Assembly: GCA_002706765.1 (NCBI GenBank)
Contig: PAJV01000062.1
Span: 34,394-98,393, forward strand
DNA from: Gimesia sp.
GTDB taxonomy: Bacteria; Planctomycetota; Planctomycetia; Planctomycetales; Planctomycetaceae
DNA: 64,000 nt
Direction of reading: 5' to 3'
The notes under the pieces are model-generated. The model searched no databases and was not told where the DNA came from. It saw nothing but the letters and a program-made list of their open reading frames with translations. Positions 37,401-45,193 of the stretch are shown piece by piece (the stretch's first letter is position 1; every line of letters begins with the position of its first letter). Both the position numbers and the translations under genes were made by a program.

Positions 37401-37764
37401 CCTGACAGGAACCCTCAAACACGAACTGCCACAGGGAAATGGAATTCGCGGTCGGGTCCTGATCAACAACCAGCTGGCACTCGGCCCCTGGACTCTGCAT
37501 CAAAGTACGGAAAAAACCGATATCGAAACAATCACACTGGAGAAAAACCAGACGATTGATTTCGTCGTCGACATTGCAGGACATCTCGGCTTCGATTCAT
37601 TTGTCTGGTCGCCGGAAATCACATTAAAGGAACCACAACAACATCCGGTCCATCAGTGGAATTATTCCAAAGATTTTCGCAAACCAGAACCACTGCCTGT
37701 CACACCGTGGCAGAGTCTGGCTCAAGTTCTGTTGCTATCGAACGAATTTCAGTTTATAGATTAA
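34426..37764 (+). CDS. DUF1549/DUF1553 cytochrome-c-type surface protein
   Basis: 1112 residues with a signal peptide. An N-terminal planctomycete cytochrome c segment has the haem motif CQECH (about residue 50) and [18 protein letters not shown]. DUF1549 follows ([20 protein letters not shown]) with a second CxxCH in [13 protein letters not shown] (about 345). The C-terminal DUF1553 has [20 protein letters not shown] and [16 protein letters not shown]. A final segment after about 900 ([20 protein letters not shown]) is a lectin-like extra. It is the usual partner of the next gene. The exact biochemical role of this pair is not known; surface redox or polymer degradation is suspected. Confidence 0.9.
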   Translation: [1112 protein letters not shown]

Positions 37765-37781
37765 ATCGGCAGGAACGTATC

Positions 37782-39188
37782 ATGTCACTCCATCAGACGA
37801 CACCTCTGTCACCGCAGTATTCCCGGCGTGAATTGCTGACCCGCTCTGGCATGGGTATGGGAATGCTGGCGCTGGCGGAACTCACCGCGCGGGAAAATGC
37901 GCAGGCTGCCGGCAGGGAAACACCCGTCATACGCCACCACCCGGCACAGGCGAAACAGGTCGTGCACCTGTTTATGAATGGTGGTCCTTCCCACGTTGAT
38001 ACATTTGACCCCAAGCCATTACTCAATAAATTCCACGGCAAGCCGCTGCCCAATCCGAACCTGCCAACTGAACGGAAAACAGCAGGCGCACTGGGTTCCC
38101 CATTTAAATTCAGAAAGTACGGCGAGTCCGGTATCGAAGTCAGTGAACTGTTTGAGAAAACGGCGGCTCACGTGGACGACATGTGCATCATCCGATCCAT
38201 GCATTCTGATATTCCCAACCATGAGCCTTCGCTCTTACTTATGAACTGCGGCGACAACGCATTGCCCCGCCCCAGCTTCGGTTCCTGGGTGAATTACGGA
38301 CTTGGTGCACTCAATGAAAATCTACCCGGTTTTGTTGTGCTCTGCCCGAACGGTTTTCCTGTTGTGGGTCCCAAAAACTGGCGATCGGCTTTCCTGCCCG
38401 GTGCCTTTCAGGGAACTCATCTCGACACCAAAGAAACTTCCGTCTCACGGCTGATTGAAAATATCAATAATCCCCAAACACCAGAACGACAACGCCGCCA
38501 GTTGGATCTGCTGCAGAAAATCAATCAACGTCATCTGGATCAGCGAGGCCACGATTCCCTGCTCGAAGCGAGAATCCAGTCATTTGAACTGGCTTACCGC
38601 ATGCAGTTTGAAGCAGCGGATGTGCTCGATCTCTCCAAAGAACCAAAGCATATCCAGAAAATGTATGGAGATGGTTTACAGGGACGTCAACTTTTAATGA
38701 CGCGCCGCCTACTGGAAAAAGGAGTTCGCTTCATTCAGGTCTGGCATAGTGGAGGTCAGGAATGGGACAACCATAGTGCTATTGAAAAAAGCCTGAGACG
38801 CCTCTGCGGTCAATGGGATCAACCCATTGCTGCTTTTCTGACGGATCTGAAACAGCGTGGTATGCTTGATTCGACCCTCCTGCTCTGGGGAGGCGAGTTC
38901 GGCAGAACCCCTGTCGCCGAACTCCCTTCGATGAGTGGACGTGATCACAATCACTATGGTTTCAGCATGTGGATGGCCGGTGGCGGCACCAAAGGCGGAT
39001 ACGTCCACGGTGCTACCGATGAAACCGGCTTCGCTGCATCTGAAAATAAAGTTCACGTTCACGATCTGCACGCGACCATGCTGCATTTGCTCGGCATCGA
39101 TCACGAACGACTTACCTACCGCTATGCCGGTCGCGATTTTCGTTTAACTGATGTTCACGGACACGTTGTCAAAGAAATGATCTCATAA
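37782..39188 (+). CDS. DUF1501 protein with Tat signal
   Basis: 468 residues of the sulfatase-like DUF1501 family. The start carries a twin-arginine motif (SRRELLTRSGMGMGMLALAE), so export folded through Tat is expected. The body shows VVHLFMNGGPSHVDTFDPKP, MCIIRSMHSDIPNHEP, LLWGGEFGRTP and GRDHNHYGFSMW, all standard for the family, whose aspartates and histidines resemble alkaline-phosphatase metal ligands. The frame is open from 37656 inside the previous gene, but the ATG at 37782 begins the Tat signal 17 bp after that gene's stop. It is paired with the DUF1549/1553 gene, as in most planctomycetes. Confidence 0.9.
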   Translation: MSLHQTTPLSPQYSRRELLTRSGMGMGMLALAELTARENAQAAGRETPVIRHHPAQAKQVVHLFMNGGPSHVDTFDPKPLLNKFHGKPLPNPNLPTERKTAGALGSPFKFRKYGESGIEVSELFEKTAAHVDDMCIIRSMHSDIPNHEPSLLLMNCGDNALPRPSFGSWVNYGLGALNENLPGFVVLCPNGFPVVGPKNWRSAFLPGAFQGTHLDTKETSVSRLIENINNPQTPERQRRQLDLLQKINQRHLDQRGHDSLLEARIQSFELAYRMQFEAADVLDLSKEPKHIQKMYGDGLQGRQLLMTRRLLEKGVRFIQVWHSGGQEWDNHSAIEKSLRRLCGQWDQPIAAFLTDLKQRGMLDSTLLLWGGEFGRTPVAELPSMSGRDHNHYGFSMWMAGGGTKGGYVHGATDETGFAASENKVHVHDLHATMLHLLGIDHERLTYRYAGRDFRLTDVHGHVVKEMIS

Positions 39189-39231
39189 ATTACCATCCCA
39201 CGATTCTTTTCAGTCAAGGCTTTCAACTTCG

Positions 39232-40350
39232 ATGATAATTGAACAAATCACTTGCCAGATATTGCGTTCCGGTTCTGTCACTAACAAAACCGCCAGTTGC
39301 CAGGATTCAGTGCTGGTCCGCATTAAAACAGATAATGGACTGGAAGGCATTGGTGAAGCTGACTCCTCACCGGAAGTCGTCAAAGCCATCATTGATGCCC
39401 CCTACAGCCATAACGTCGCCTGCGGACTGCGCGAGCTGCTGATCGGGGAAAACCCGCTCGAAACAGAACGTCTCTGGCAGAAAATGTATCGCCATACGAT
39501 GTACTTCGGCAGGACCGGTGTCACGATCACCGCCATGGCAGCCATCGACATGGCGCTCTGGGACCTGAAGGGAAAACATTTTAACGAACCCATTCATCGC
39601 TTACTGGGAGGCCAATATCATTCGGAATTCCAGGCTTATGCTTCCATTCTGTTCGGTAAAGATGGCCAGGAAACCTGTGATATCGGTCAGCGGTGGATAG
39701 AAAATGGCTATACCGCGGTCAAATTTGGCTGGGAACCGATGGGCCAGTCGGAACAGCTCGACATAGAACTGGTCGCGGGAGCACGCGAAGGGATGGGCGA
39801 CGGTATATTACTGATCGACGCCGGCTGTGTCTGGGACGCCCGAACCGCGTTGCAGCGGGCACACGCTTTTTCCGAATACAATATTGGCTGGCTTGAAGAG
39901 CCTCTTTTTCCCCACGATGTCGCCGGTTATGCCTGGCTGAGAGACCGCTCTCCGGTTCCCATCGCGGCCGGTGAAGAAGAGTGCGGCCGCGAATCGTTTC
40001 GCCCTTACTTTGAACAACGTGCACTGGATGTCTATCAGATCGACCTGGCACGGAATGGTTTTACCGAAGCCAGTTATCTAAAGCAACGCGTCGCAGAAAT
40101 CGGTGCCCGCCCCTGCAATCACTGTTACACCAGCCCGATTACCGTCGCCGCCAGTCTGCACTGGCTGGCCACCTGCAAAGATGCTTTCCTCTTTGAGGAC
40201 TGCGTTGAAGATGAGCCACTCCGGCACGAGTTGACTCTCGAAAAAGTACAGGCCGAGAATGGAGTCATTCAGGTCCCCAACCGCCCCGGGCTCGGCATCA
40301 CCCTGAATGAAGATTTCGTTGCAGCCCATCTTGTCGCAGAATCGAAGTAA
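39232..40350 (+). CDS. Mandelate racemase/muconate lactonizing (enolase-superfamily) enzyme
   Basis: 372 residues. The N-terminal capping domain is followed by a (beta/alpha)7-beta barrel. Metal ligands are Asp in LLIDAGCVWD (about 196), Glu in GWLEEPLFPHD (about 220) and Glu in IAAGEEEC (about 246). A lysine sits in TAVKFGW (about 164); the second Lys of the KxK motif of true mandelate racemase is Gly here. The His-Asp dyad is probably D269 (YQIDLARNG) and H295 (CNHCYTSP). This suggests a sugar-acid dehydratase or epimerase rather than a known named enzyme. It is 43 bp after the DUF1501 gene. Confidence 0.85.
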   Translation: MIIEQITCQILRSGSVTNKTASCQDSVLVRIKTDNGLEGIGEADSSPEVVKAIIDAPYSHNVACGLRELLIGENPLETERLWQKMYRHTMYFGRTGVTITAMAAIDMALWDLKGKHFNEPIHRLLGGQYHSEFQAYASILFGKDGQETCDIGQRWIENGYTAVKFGWEPMGQSEQLDIELVAGAREGMGDGILLIDAGCVWDARTALQRAHAFSEYNIGWLEEPLFPHDVAGYAWLRDRSPVPIAAGEEECGRESFRPYFEQRALDVYQIDLARNGFTEASYLKQRVAEIGARPCNHCYTSPITVAASLHWLATCKDAFLFEDCVEDEPLRHELTLEKVQAENGVIQVPNRPGLGITLNEDFVAAHLVAESK

Positions 40351-40389
40351 TACATCCCGTGTTCATCCACAAACAGAAGAAGCCACCCT

Positions 40390-41424
40390 ATGTCTCAGAC
40401 TCCGATCAGCACAAGGATCGATTTCGATAAACCCGGTATTCAATGGGGAACTCTGAATATCCCCTTCTCTTACAACCTGAGTGGCTGGTCACAGCTGCAA
40501 ATTCCCATCTCAACCATGGCGCGCGGCACAGGCCCGACCGTGCTGCTCATGGCGGGCAATCATGGCGATGAATATCCCGGACAGATCGCTATCATGAAAT
40601 TGATGAAATCGTTGAACCTGGAAGAAATTTCGGGACGTATCATCTTTATTCCGGCAATCAATATTCCCGCTGCCAAAGCCGCCACCAGACTCTCCCCCCT
40701 GGATGGCAAAAATCTGAACCGCTGTTTTCCCGGCAATGCAGAAGGCACCGTCACCGAGATCATCGCCCATTATCTGACTCACGAAATCTTTCCCCGCGTC
40801 GATGTCGTCATTGATCTGCACACCGGTGGGCGTGGCGTTTATTTCTATCCGTGTGCTCATATGCATCTGGTGGAAGATCGGGAACAGCGTCGTCGCATGG
40901 CGGCTGCAACTGCAGCATACAATACCGACTTTTCCTTCCTGTATGCTGACATTGCCGGCAAAGGTCTGTTGCCGGTTGAAGCAGAAAATATGGGAAAAAC
41001 CGTTGTCACTACTGAAATGGGAGGCGGCGAAGTCACGAATGCCGCCGTACATCGTCTCTGCCAGTCTGGACTGCACAATGTACTCATCCACCTCAACGTT
41101 CTCGCCGGGGAAGAAACCTCGCGCTCAGATCTGGGGCTGCCTCCAACACGCTGGATCCAGGCACTGGACGCGGAAGATTATATTTTCGCCCCCGAATCAG
41201 GTATCTTCGAGAGCTTCGTTGATGTAGGCGCGGATGTCTCGGCAGATCAGCCTTTAGGCGCACTGCATTTCCTGGAACGCCCTGATCGCGAACCAACTCT
41301 GATTCACGCTCCTTCGAAGGGAATCGCCATTGCACATCGGGGACCGACTTTAACCAGTCAGGGTGATATCCTGTTCTGCCTCGCCCATGATGTGGAAGCT
41401 GATGTTCTGAAAACATTTGCCTGA
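40390..41424 (+). CDS. AspA/AstE-type zinc deacylase (M14-like)
   Basis: 344 residues. The zinc site is given by GNHGDEYPGQ (HxxE, about residue 57) and the second histidine in VIDLHTGGRG (about 142). The catalytic Glu is likely in TTEMGGGEV. The C-terminal beta domain (FESFVDVGADVSADQPLGAL) resembles a biotinyl/lipoyl-like fold, as in aspartoacylase relatives. The family cleaves N-acyl amino acids or similar amides such as succinylglutamate, N-acetyl-aspartate and N-acetyl-diaminobutyrate. Together with the enolase-superfamily gene and the symporter it suggests uptake and deacylation of an acylated small molecule. Confidence 0.82.
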   Translation: MSQTPISTRIDFDKPGIQWGTLNIPFSYNLSGWSQLQIPISTMARGTGPTVLLMAGNHGDEYPGQIAIMKLMKSLNLEEISGRIIFIPAINIPAAKAATRLSPLDGKNLNRCFPGNAEGTVTEIIAHYLTHEIFPRVDVVIDLHTGGRGVYFYPCAHMHLVEDREQRRRMAAATAAYNTDFSFLYADIAGKGLLPVEAENMGKTVVTTEMGGGEVTNAAVHRLCQSGLHNVLIHLNVLAGEETSRSDLGLPPTRWIQALDAEDYIFAPESGIFESFVDVGADVSADQPLGALHFLERPDREPTLIHAPSKGIAIAHRGPTLTSQGDILFCLAHDVEADVLKTFA

Positions 41425-41456
41425 AGACCGCTTTCGAATCAAGAGAGATCACTGAC

Positions 41457-43130
41457 ATGAGCTGGCTGGACTGGATCATTGTATTCGTGCTGAACGGGTC
41501 GGTAATCGCCTTCGGGTTTTACCTCGCTCGCAGTACCCACTCCAGCAGTGACTGGTTTCTGGGAGGTCGCTCACTCCCCTGGTGGGGACTGGGCCTTTCC
41601 ATTTTCGCAACCAGTGTTGATAATGCCGATGCCGTCTCACTCACAGGCTATGCATACAACAATGGCATGCATATCATCACGGCATTCACACTGGCCAGTG
41701 TCTGTGGCGCTGTCTTAGCATCGTTTGTTGTCGTCCCGGTACTCTACAAGGGAGGCTTCTATACGAACGCAGAATACCTGGAAACCCGCTTTGGAAAATC
41801 GATTCGCACCATCAGCGCGCTGATTCAGATTCAGTATCGCACGAGTATGCTGGGATTGATGATCTGGTCTATCTACCTGATGCTGCAGGGCATTCTTGAT
41901 TTCTCACCCGTTCAATGCTGGTCCCTGATTGTACTCCTCGTCATCTTTACTGCCGCCTATACAACCTGGGGTGGACTCACGTCTGTTGTCTGGACTGATG
42001 CCCTGCAGAGTCTGATCATGATCGCGGGTGGCATCACTATTTTCTCCGCTGTCTGGTCAGCCAGTGGTGGCTGGACGGCGACCGTTCAGAAGCTCTCAGA
42101 GTCAACCGATGCCAATGGACAGCCACTGATTAACTGGCTGCACATCGGTCAGTTTCAGGACAGCCAGTCCACTTCCCCCTACCTGATCGTGATGGGCTGG
42201 TCGATAATTGGCCTGGGATATTACACCGTAAACCACACGCAGACCATGCGGCTGATGGGGGCCCGCTCCCTGTGGGATATGAAGATGGCAACGCTCTTCG
42301 GCTGCCTGCTGATCATGCCCATCATGATTGGCACAACGCTGATGGGCGTCATGGGACGTGTCCTCGTACCTGAATTTACGGAACACTCCTCAGCCGACCA
42401 GTTGTTCCCGTATTATGCGAACCAGTTTCTGGCTCCCGGATTTAAAGGTCTGGTGGTCGCCGGAATTCTCTCCGCCGCCATCAGCACCTTCGATTCCATC
42501 GGCTCTGCGTTATCCGCGTTATTCACTCGAGATATCTATGCACGCTGGATCTGCACCAGCCAGACCGAAAAACATTATCTCAAAGTGACGCGCTGGGCGA
42601 CCGTTGGCATACTGCTGATCGGGTTTCTGTATATTCCTTTCATCGTCCGCTATGACAATATGATACAGGCCTTTCGCACACTGATTCCGATTTTTGTCAC
42701 GCCACTGTTTACGATCTATCTACTGGGCGTTCTCTCACGCGTGCCCCGCCAGAGCGGACTGGTCGGGCTGATCGCCGGCTCGTCATTTGGGCTACTGGGT
42801 TTCATCGACCGAGAACTGGTTGATATCGGCTGGCTTAGTCCTCTACTCACGGAAAAATGGTATGCCTTTCCCTGCTCCATGCTGGTCACTGCACTCGCAA
42901 TGTTTTTAGCGGCTTTCAAATGGGGCTGGCTCAAAAAGGAAACAACCCTGGTCCTCAAACAGGAAGATATATCAAAAGATCAGAACTGGCTTGAAAACAG
43001 CCGGGCAGAACTGCAGGACATCAAAATCAACCCATTCAAAAAACCCACTCCCCAATATTTGAATCCCAACTGGTACGCCCTGATCTTAATCGCGGTCTCT
43101 TTCTGGATAATTTTTGGACTCTTCTGGTAA
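41457..43130 (+). CDS. Sodium:solute symporter (SSS family)
   Basis: 557 residues with about 13 membrane segments. The family pattern is visible in STHSSSDWFLGGRSLPWWGL (near residues 30-48), ATSVDNADAVSLTGYAY, the TTWGGLTSVVWTD motif and AGILSAAISTFDSIGSALSAL with Na2-site serines. It belongs with SSS transporters for sugars, sugar acids or amino acids. It starts 32 bp after the deacylase gene and is the likely uptake route for that operon's substrate. Confidence 0.9.
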   Translation: MSWLDWIIVFVLNGSVIAFGFYLARSTHSSSDWFLGGRSLPWWGLGLSIFATSVDNADAVSLTGYAYNNGMHIITAFTLASVCGAVLASFVVVPVLYKGGFYTNAEYLETRFGKSIRTISALIQIQYRTSMLGLMIWSIYLMLQGILDFSPVQCWSLIVLLVIFTAAYTTWGGLTSVVWTDALQSLIMIAGGITIFSAVWSASGGWTATVQKLSESTDANGQPLINWLHIGQFQDSQSTSPYLIVMGWSIIGLGYYTVNHTQTMRLMGARSLWDMKMATLFGCLLIMPIMIGTTLMGVMGRVLVPEFTEHSSADQLFPYYANQFLAPGFKGLVVAGILSAAISTFDSIGSALSALFTRDIYARWICTSQTEKHYLKVTRWATVGILLIGFLYIPFIVRYDNMIQAFRTLIPIFVTPLFTIYLLGVLSRVPRQSGLVGLIAGSSFGLLGFIDRELVDIGWLSPLLTEKWYAFPCSMLVTALAMFLAAFKWGWLKKETTLVLKQEDISKDQNWLENSRAELQDIKINPFKKPTPQYLNPNWYALILIAVSFWIIFGLFW

Positions 43131-43154
43131 GGACATCCTGACAGGCAGATTATC

Positions 43155-44003
43155 ATGAATCGTTATATGCAGAATCGACTACAGATCTGTTTCTTATTGC
43201 CGTTAATCTGTTTTCTCATGTTTTCCGTAATTTACGCAGCAGATCCCGAAGCGAAACTGTCTGCTCCTCAAGAAATTGCATTCACTGCCCACTGTGACCA
43301 GAGCCGGCAACACTACGTTCTCATGCTGCCACAACCGTTTCATGACCAGCAGGCTCATTCTGTCTTGATCGCATTGCACGGACATGGCTCGGATCGCTGG
43401 CAGTTTGTCAAAGAGATGAGAGGGGAATGCAAGGCAGCCCGCGACTTCGCCGCGAAGCATCAGATGCTGTATGTCTCACCCGACTATCGCGCACGTACCT
43501 CCTGGATGGGTCCCAAAGCAGAAGCAGACCTCGTCCAGATCATCAGCAATCTCAAAAAACAATATCAGATCAGACAGGTCTACCTGTGTGGCGGTTCCAT
43601 GGGCGGTTCTTCCAGCCTGACCTTTGCGGCCCTGCACCCGGATCTCGTTGCTGGCGTTGCCGCGATGAATCCCACAGCCAACCATCTGGAATATGACAAA
43701 TTCCAGCCTGCGATTCAGGCATCCTTTGGGGGCACCAAACAGGAAATTCCACTCGAATATAAAAAACGAAGCGCGGAATACTGGCCGGAGAAGTTCACCA
43801 TGCCCGTCAGCATTTCGGTAGGCGGCAAGGATCAACTGGTGCCTCCGGAAAGTGCCCGTCGCCTGTCCCAGATTCTGAAACAACTGGAAAAGCCGGTCCT
43901 GTTGATTGATCGTCCCGAGCAGGGACATTCGACATCCTATGAGGACACTTATTCCCTTCTGGAATTCATGCAGAAACAATCAGCGCAGCAGAAACAGCGT
44001 TGA
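43155..44003 (+). CDS. Secreted alpha/beta-hydrolase esterase
   Basis: 282 residues with a signal peptide (IYAADPEA cleavage region). Hydrolase fold: SVLIALHGHGSDRWQF, the nucleophile serine in CGGSMGGSS (about 148), acid Asp in VGGKDQLVPPE, and catalytic His in EQGHSTSYED. It resembles planctomycete poly(3-hydroxybutyrate) depolymerase-like esterases. It is last in the co-directional block (24 bp after the symporter), so it may release the compound that the symporter imports. Confidence 0.85.
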   Translation: MNRYMQNRLQICFLLPLICFLMFSVIYAADPEAKLSAPQEIAFTAHCDQSRQHYVLMLPQPFHDQQAHSVLIALHGHGSDRWQFVKEMRGECKAARDFAAKHQMLYVSPDYRARTSWMGPKAEADLVQIISNLKKQYQIRQVYLCGGSMGGSSSLTFAALHPDLVAGVAAMNPTANHLEYDKFQPAIQASFGGTKQEIPLEYKKRSAEYWPEKFTMPVSISVGGKDQLVPPESARRLSQILKQLEKPVLLIDRPEQGHSTSYEDTYSLLEFMQKQSAQQKQR

Positions 44004-44009
44004 ACCCGG

Positions 44010-44471
44010 TCACTGACCTATCTGGGTATCGCTGCGCAGCATATTCCCCCGATTCAGTAACTCCTCGGTCGGCACGACTACTTTCGGCTGTAGCTGGTAG
44101 GTAAACTCGTGTCGATTCGTTACTTCAAAGGGCAGCAGATTGTCTGAGACCGCATCCAGGGGGAATACCTGATACCAGGGAGTTTGCACTTTCTGCATCA
44201 CGGTCTGCGTTTCATAACCATCTTTGGTCAGTGTAATTTCCCGTGTGGCATAATAAGTGAAATCAACGGACACCGGTGTATAACCGATTTCATCTCCATC
44301 CACCTTGACCAGCGCCCCGGCGGGTATCGAACGAATCGTCATTCTCCGATGCACACAGCCAGATTGTGTGATCGCCAACAGAACCAGAAGCGCAAACAGA
44401 CACCGCCGCTTTGTATTCACAGCGGTAACGCAGCAATCACCGGAATTTTCAGGCTGACGGGGATCGGACAT
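44010..44471 (-). CDS. PEGA-domain (probable lipo)protein
   Basis: 153 residues. A hydrophobic segment FALLVLLAITQSGC ends in a Cys that could be lipidated, though the residue at -3 is Gln, which is not ideal. The PEGA domain follows (MTIRSIPAGALVKVDGDEIG, TPVSVDFTYYATREITLTKD), a small beta domain found on bacterial surfaces. This is a common conserved planctomycete type with unknown role. It converges with the esterase gene, six bases apart. Confidence 0.75.
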   Translation of the reverse strand: MSDPRQPENSGDCCVTAVNTKRRCLFALLVLLAITQSGCVHRRMTIRSIPAGALVKVDGDEIGYTPVSVDFTYYATREITLTKDGYETQTVMQKVQTPWYQVFPLDAVSDNLLPFEVTNRHEFTYQLQPKVVVPTEELLNRGNMLRSDTQIGQ

Positions 44472-44877
44472 GAATTATTGGAATCAGAAGTAACTTGAAC
44501 GGCAAATAACTCGATTTCGGGTCGGGAAACCCGATAGAAGAGCGGGGATTCTACAGAGATCCCAGATTTCTGCCAAGACAAGTTTCTCTCGGATATATAT
44601 TCCACATTCACCTTAAGTCATTTTACTGCAATAGCTTAAAACAAGCACCAACTACATTTCTTCTCTGGAAAACTGCGAACCTCTTCCCGAATTCTTGTTT
44701 CCCTACTCTAAATAGATCACAAAAACAGCAGATTTGCGGAATGCAGGAAATTATTTTGCAGACAAAAGCGGGTAAGTGTGCCCGTTATCTTGAATTTCTT
44801 GTCCAAGCGTGCGATAAAGTGCGTATCAACAGCAAGTTATAGAACTCGGGGCTGATAAACCAGAGTTTCTCAACAAT
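44472..44877. other. Intergenic before tRNA-Pro
   Basis: About 400 bp with no gene. A possible tRNA promoter lies near 44790-44815 (TTGAAT, then GATAAA after 17 bp; or TTGTCC, then a weak TATCAA). I hold both as tentative. Confidence 0.3.
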
Positions 44878-44951
44878 CGGGACGTAGCGCAGCCTGGTAG
44901 CGCGCTACACTGGGGGTGTAGAGGTCGCAGGTTCAAATCCTGTCGTCCCGA
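44878..44951 (+). tRNA. tRNA-Pro (anticodon GGG)
   Basis: A 74-nt cloverleaf. The acceptor stem is CGGGACG paired with CGTCCCG, discriminator A. The D-arm GCGCAGCCTGGTAGCGC is present. Anticodon stem CTACA/TGTAG encloses loop CTGGGGG, giving anticodon GGG (proline). The T-arm contains GGTTCAAATCC. CCA is not encoded (CTC follows), so it must be added by the nucleotidyltransferase. Confidence 0.97.
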
Positions 44952-44963
44952 CTCACATTTCTT

Positions 44964-45005
44964 AACGACTTATCATCCCTGCCGGATGGTAAGTCGTTTT
45001 GCTTT
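44964..45005 (+). terminator. Rho-independent terminator after tRNA-Pro
   Basis: AACGACTTATCATCC (44964-44978) pairs with GGATGGTAAGTCGTT (44984-44998) with one mismatch around loop CTGCC. T-rich TTGCTTTTT follows. It is 12 bp beyond the tRNA 3' end. Confidence 0.85.
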
Positions 45006-45193
45006 TTGTGGCTTTCTCTTTCATTTCGAAGTGGAAGCCAGACCCTGCGATGTCGAGTTAAAATTTCGGCCTGGAATAAAAAGTACACGCCGCAGCCAGG
45101 AGTAGCCCGCTCCCTTTTAGACCGGTATGTATCCAATCCCCTCGCGGAGCGAGCTTTGCCTTATGGCTTGCGGTGGTATGCCGCTGTGCGATG

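Noticed and set aside
44878-44951. tRNA-Pro as an island attachment site
   Set aside because: No integrase gene and no direct repeat of the tRNA 3' end was seen in the window.
44952-45193. Possible small gene between tRNA-Pro and the 776-residue gene
   Set aside because: Open frames at 44933-45136 (minus) and 45006-45218 (plus) overlap the tRNA or its terminator and have no family resemblance.
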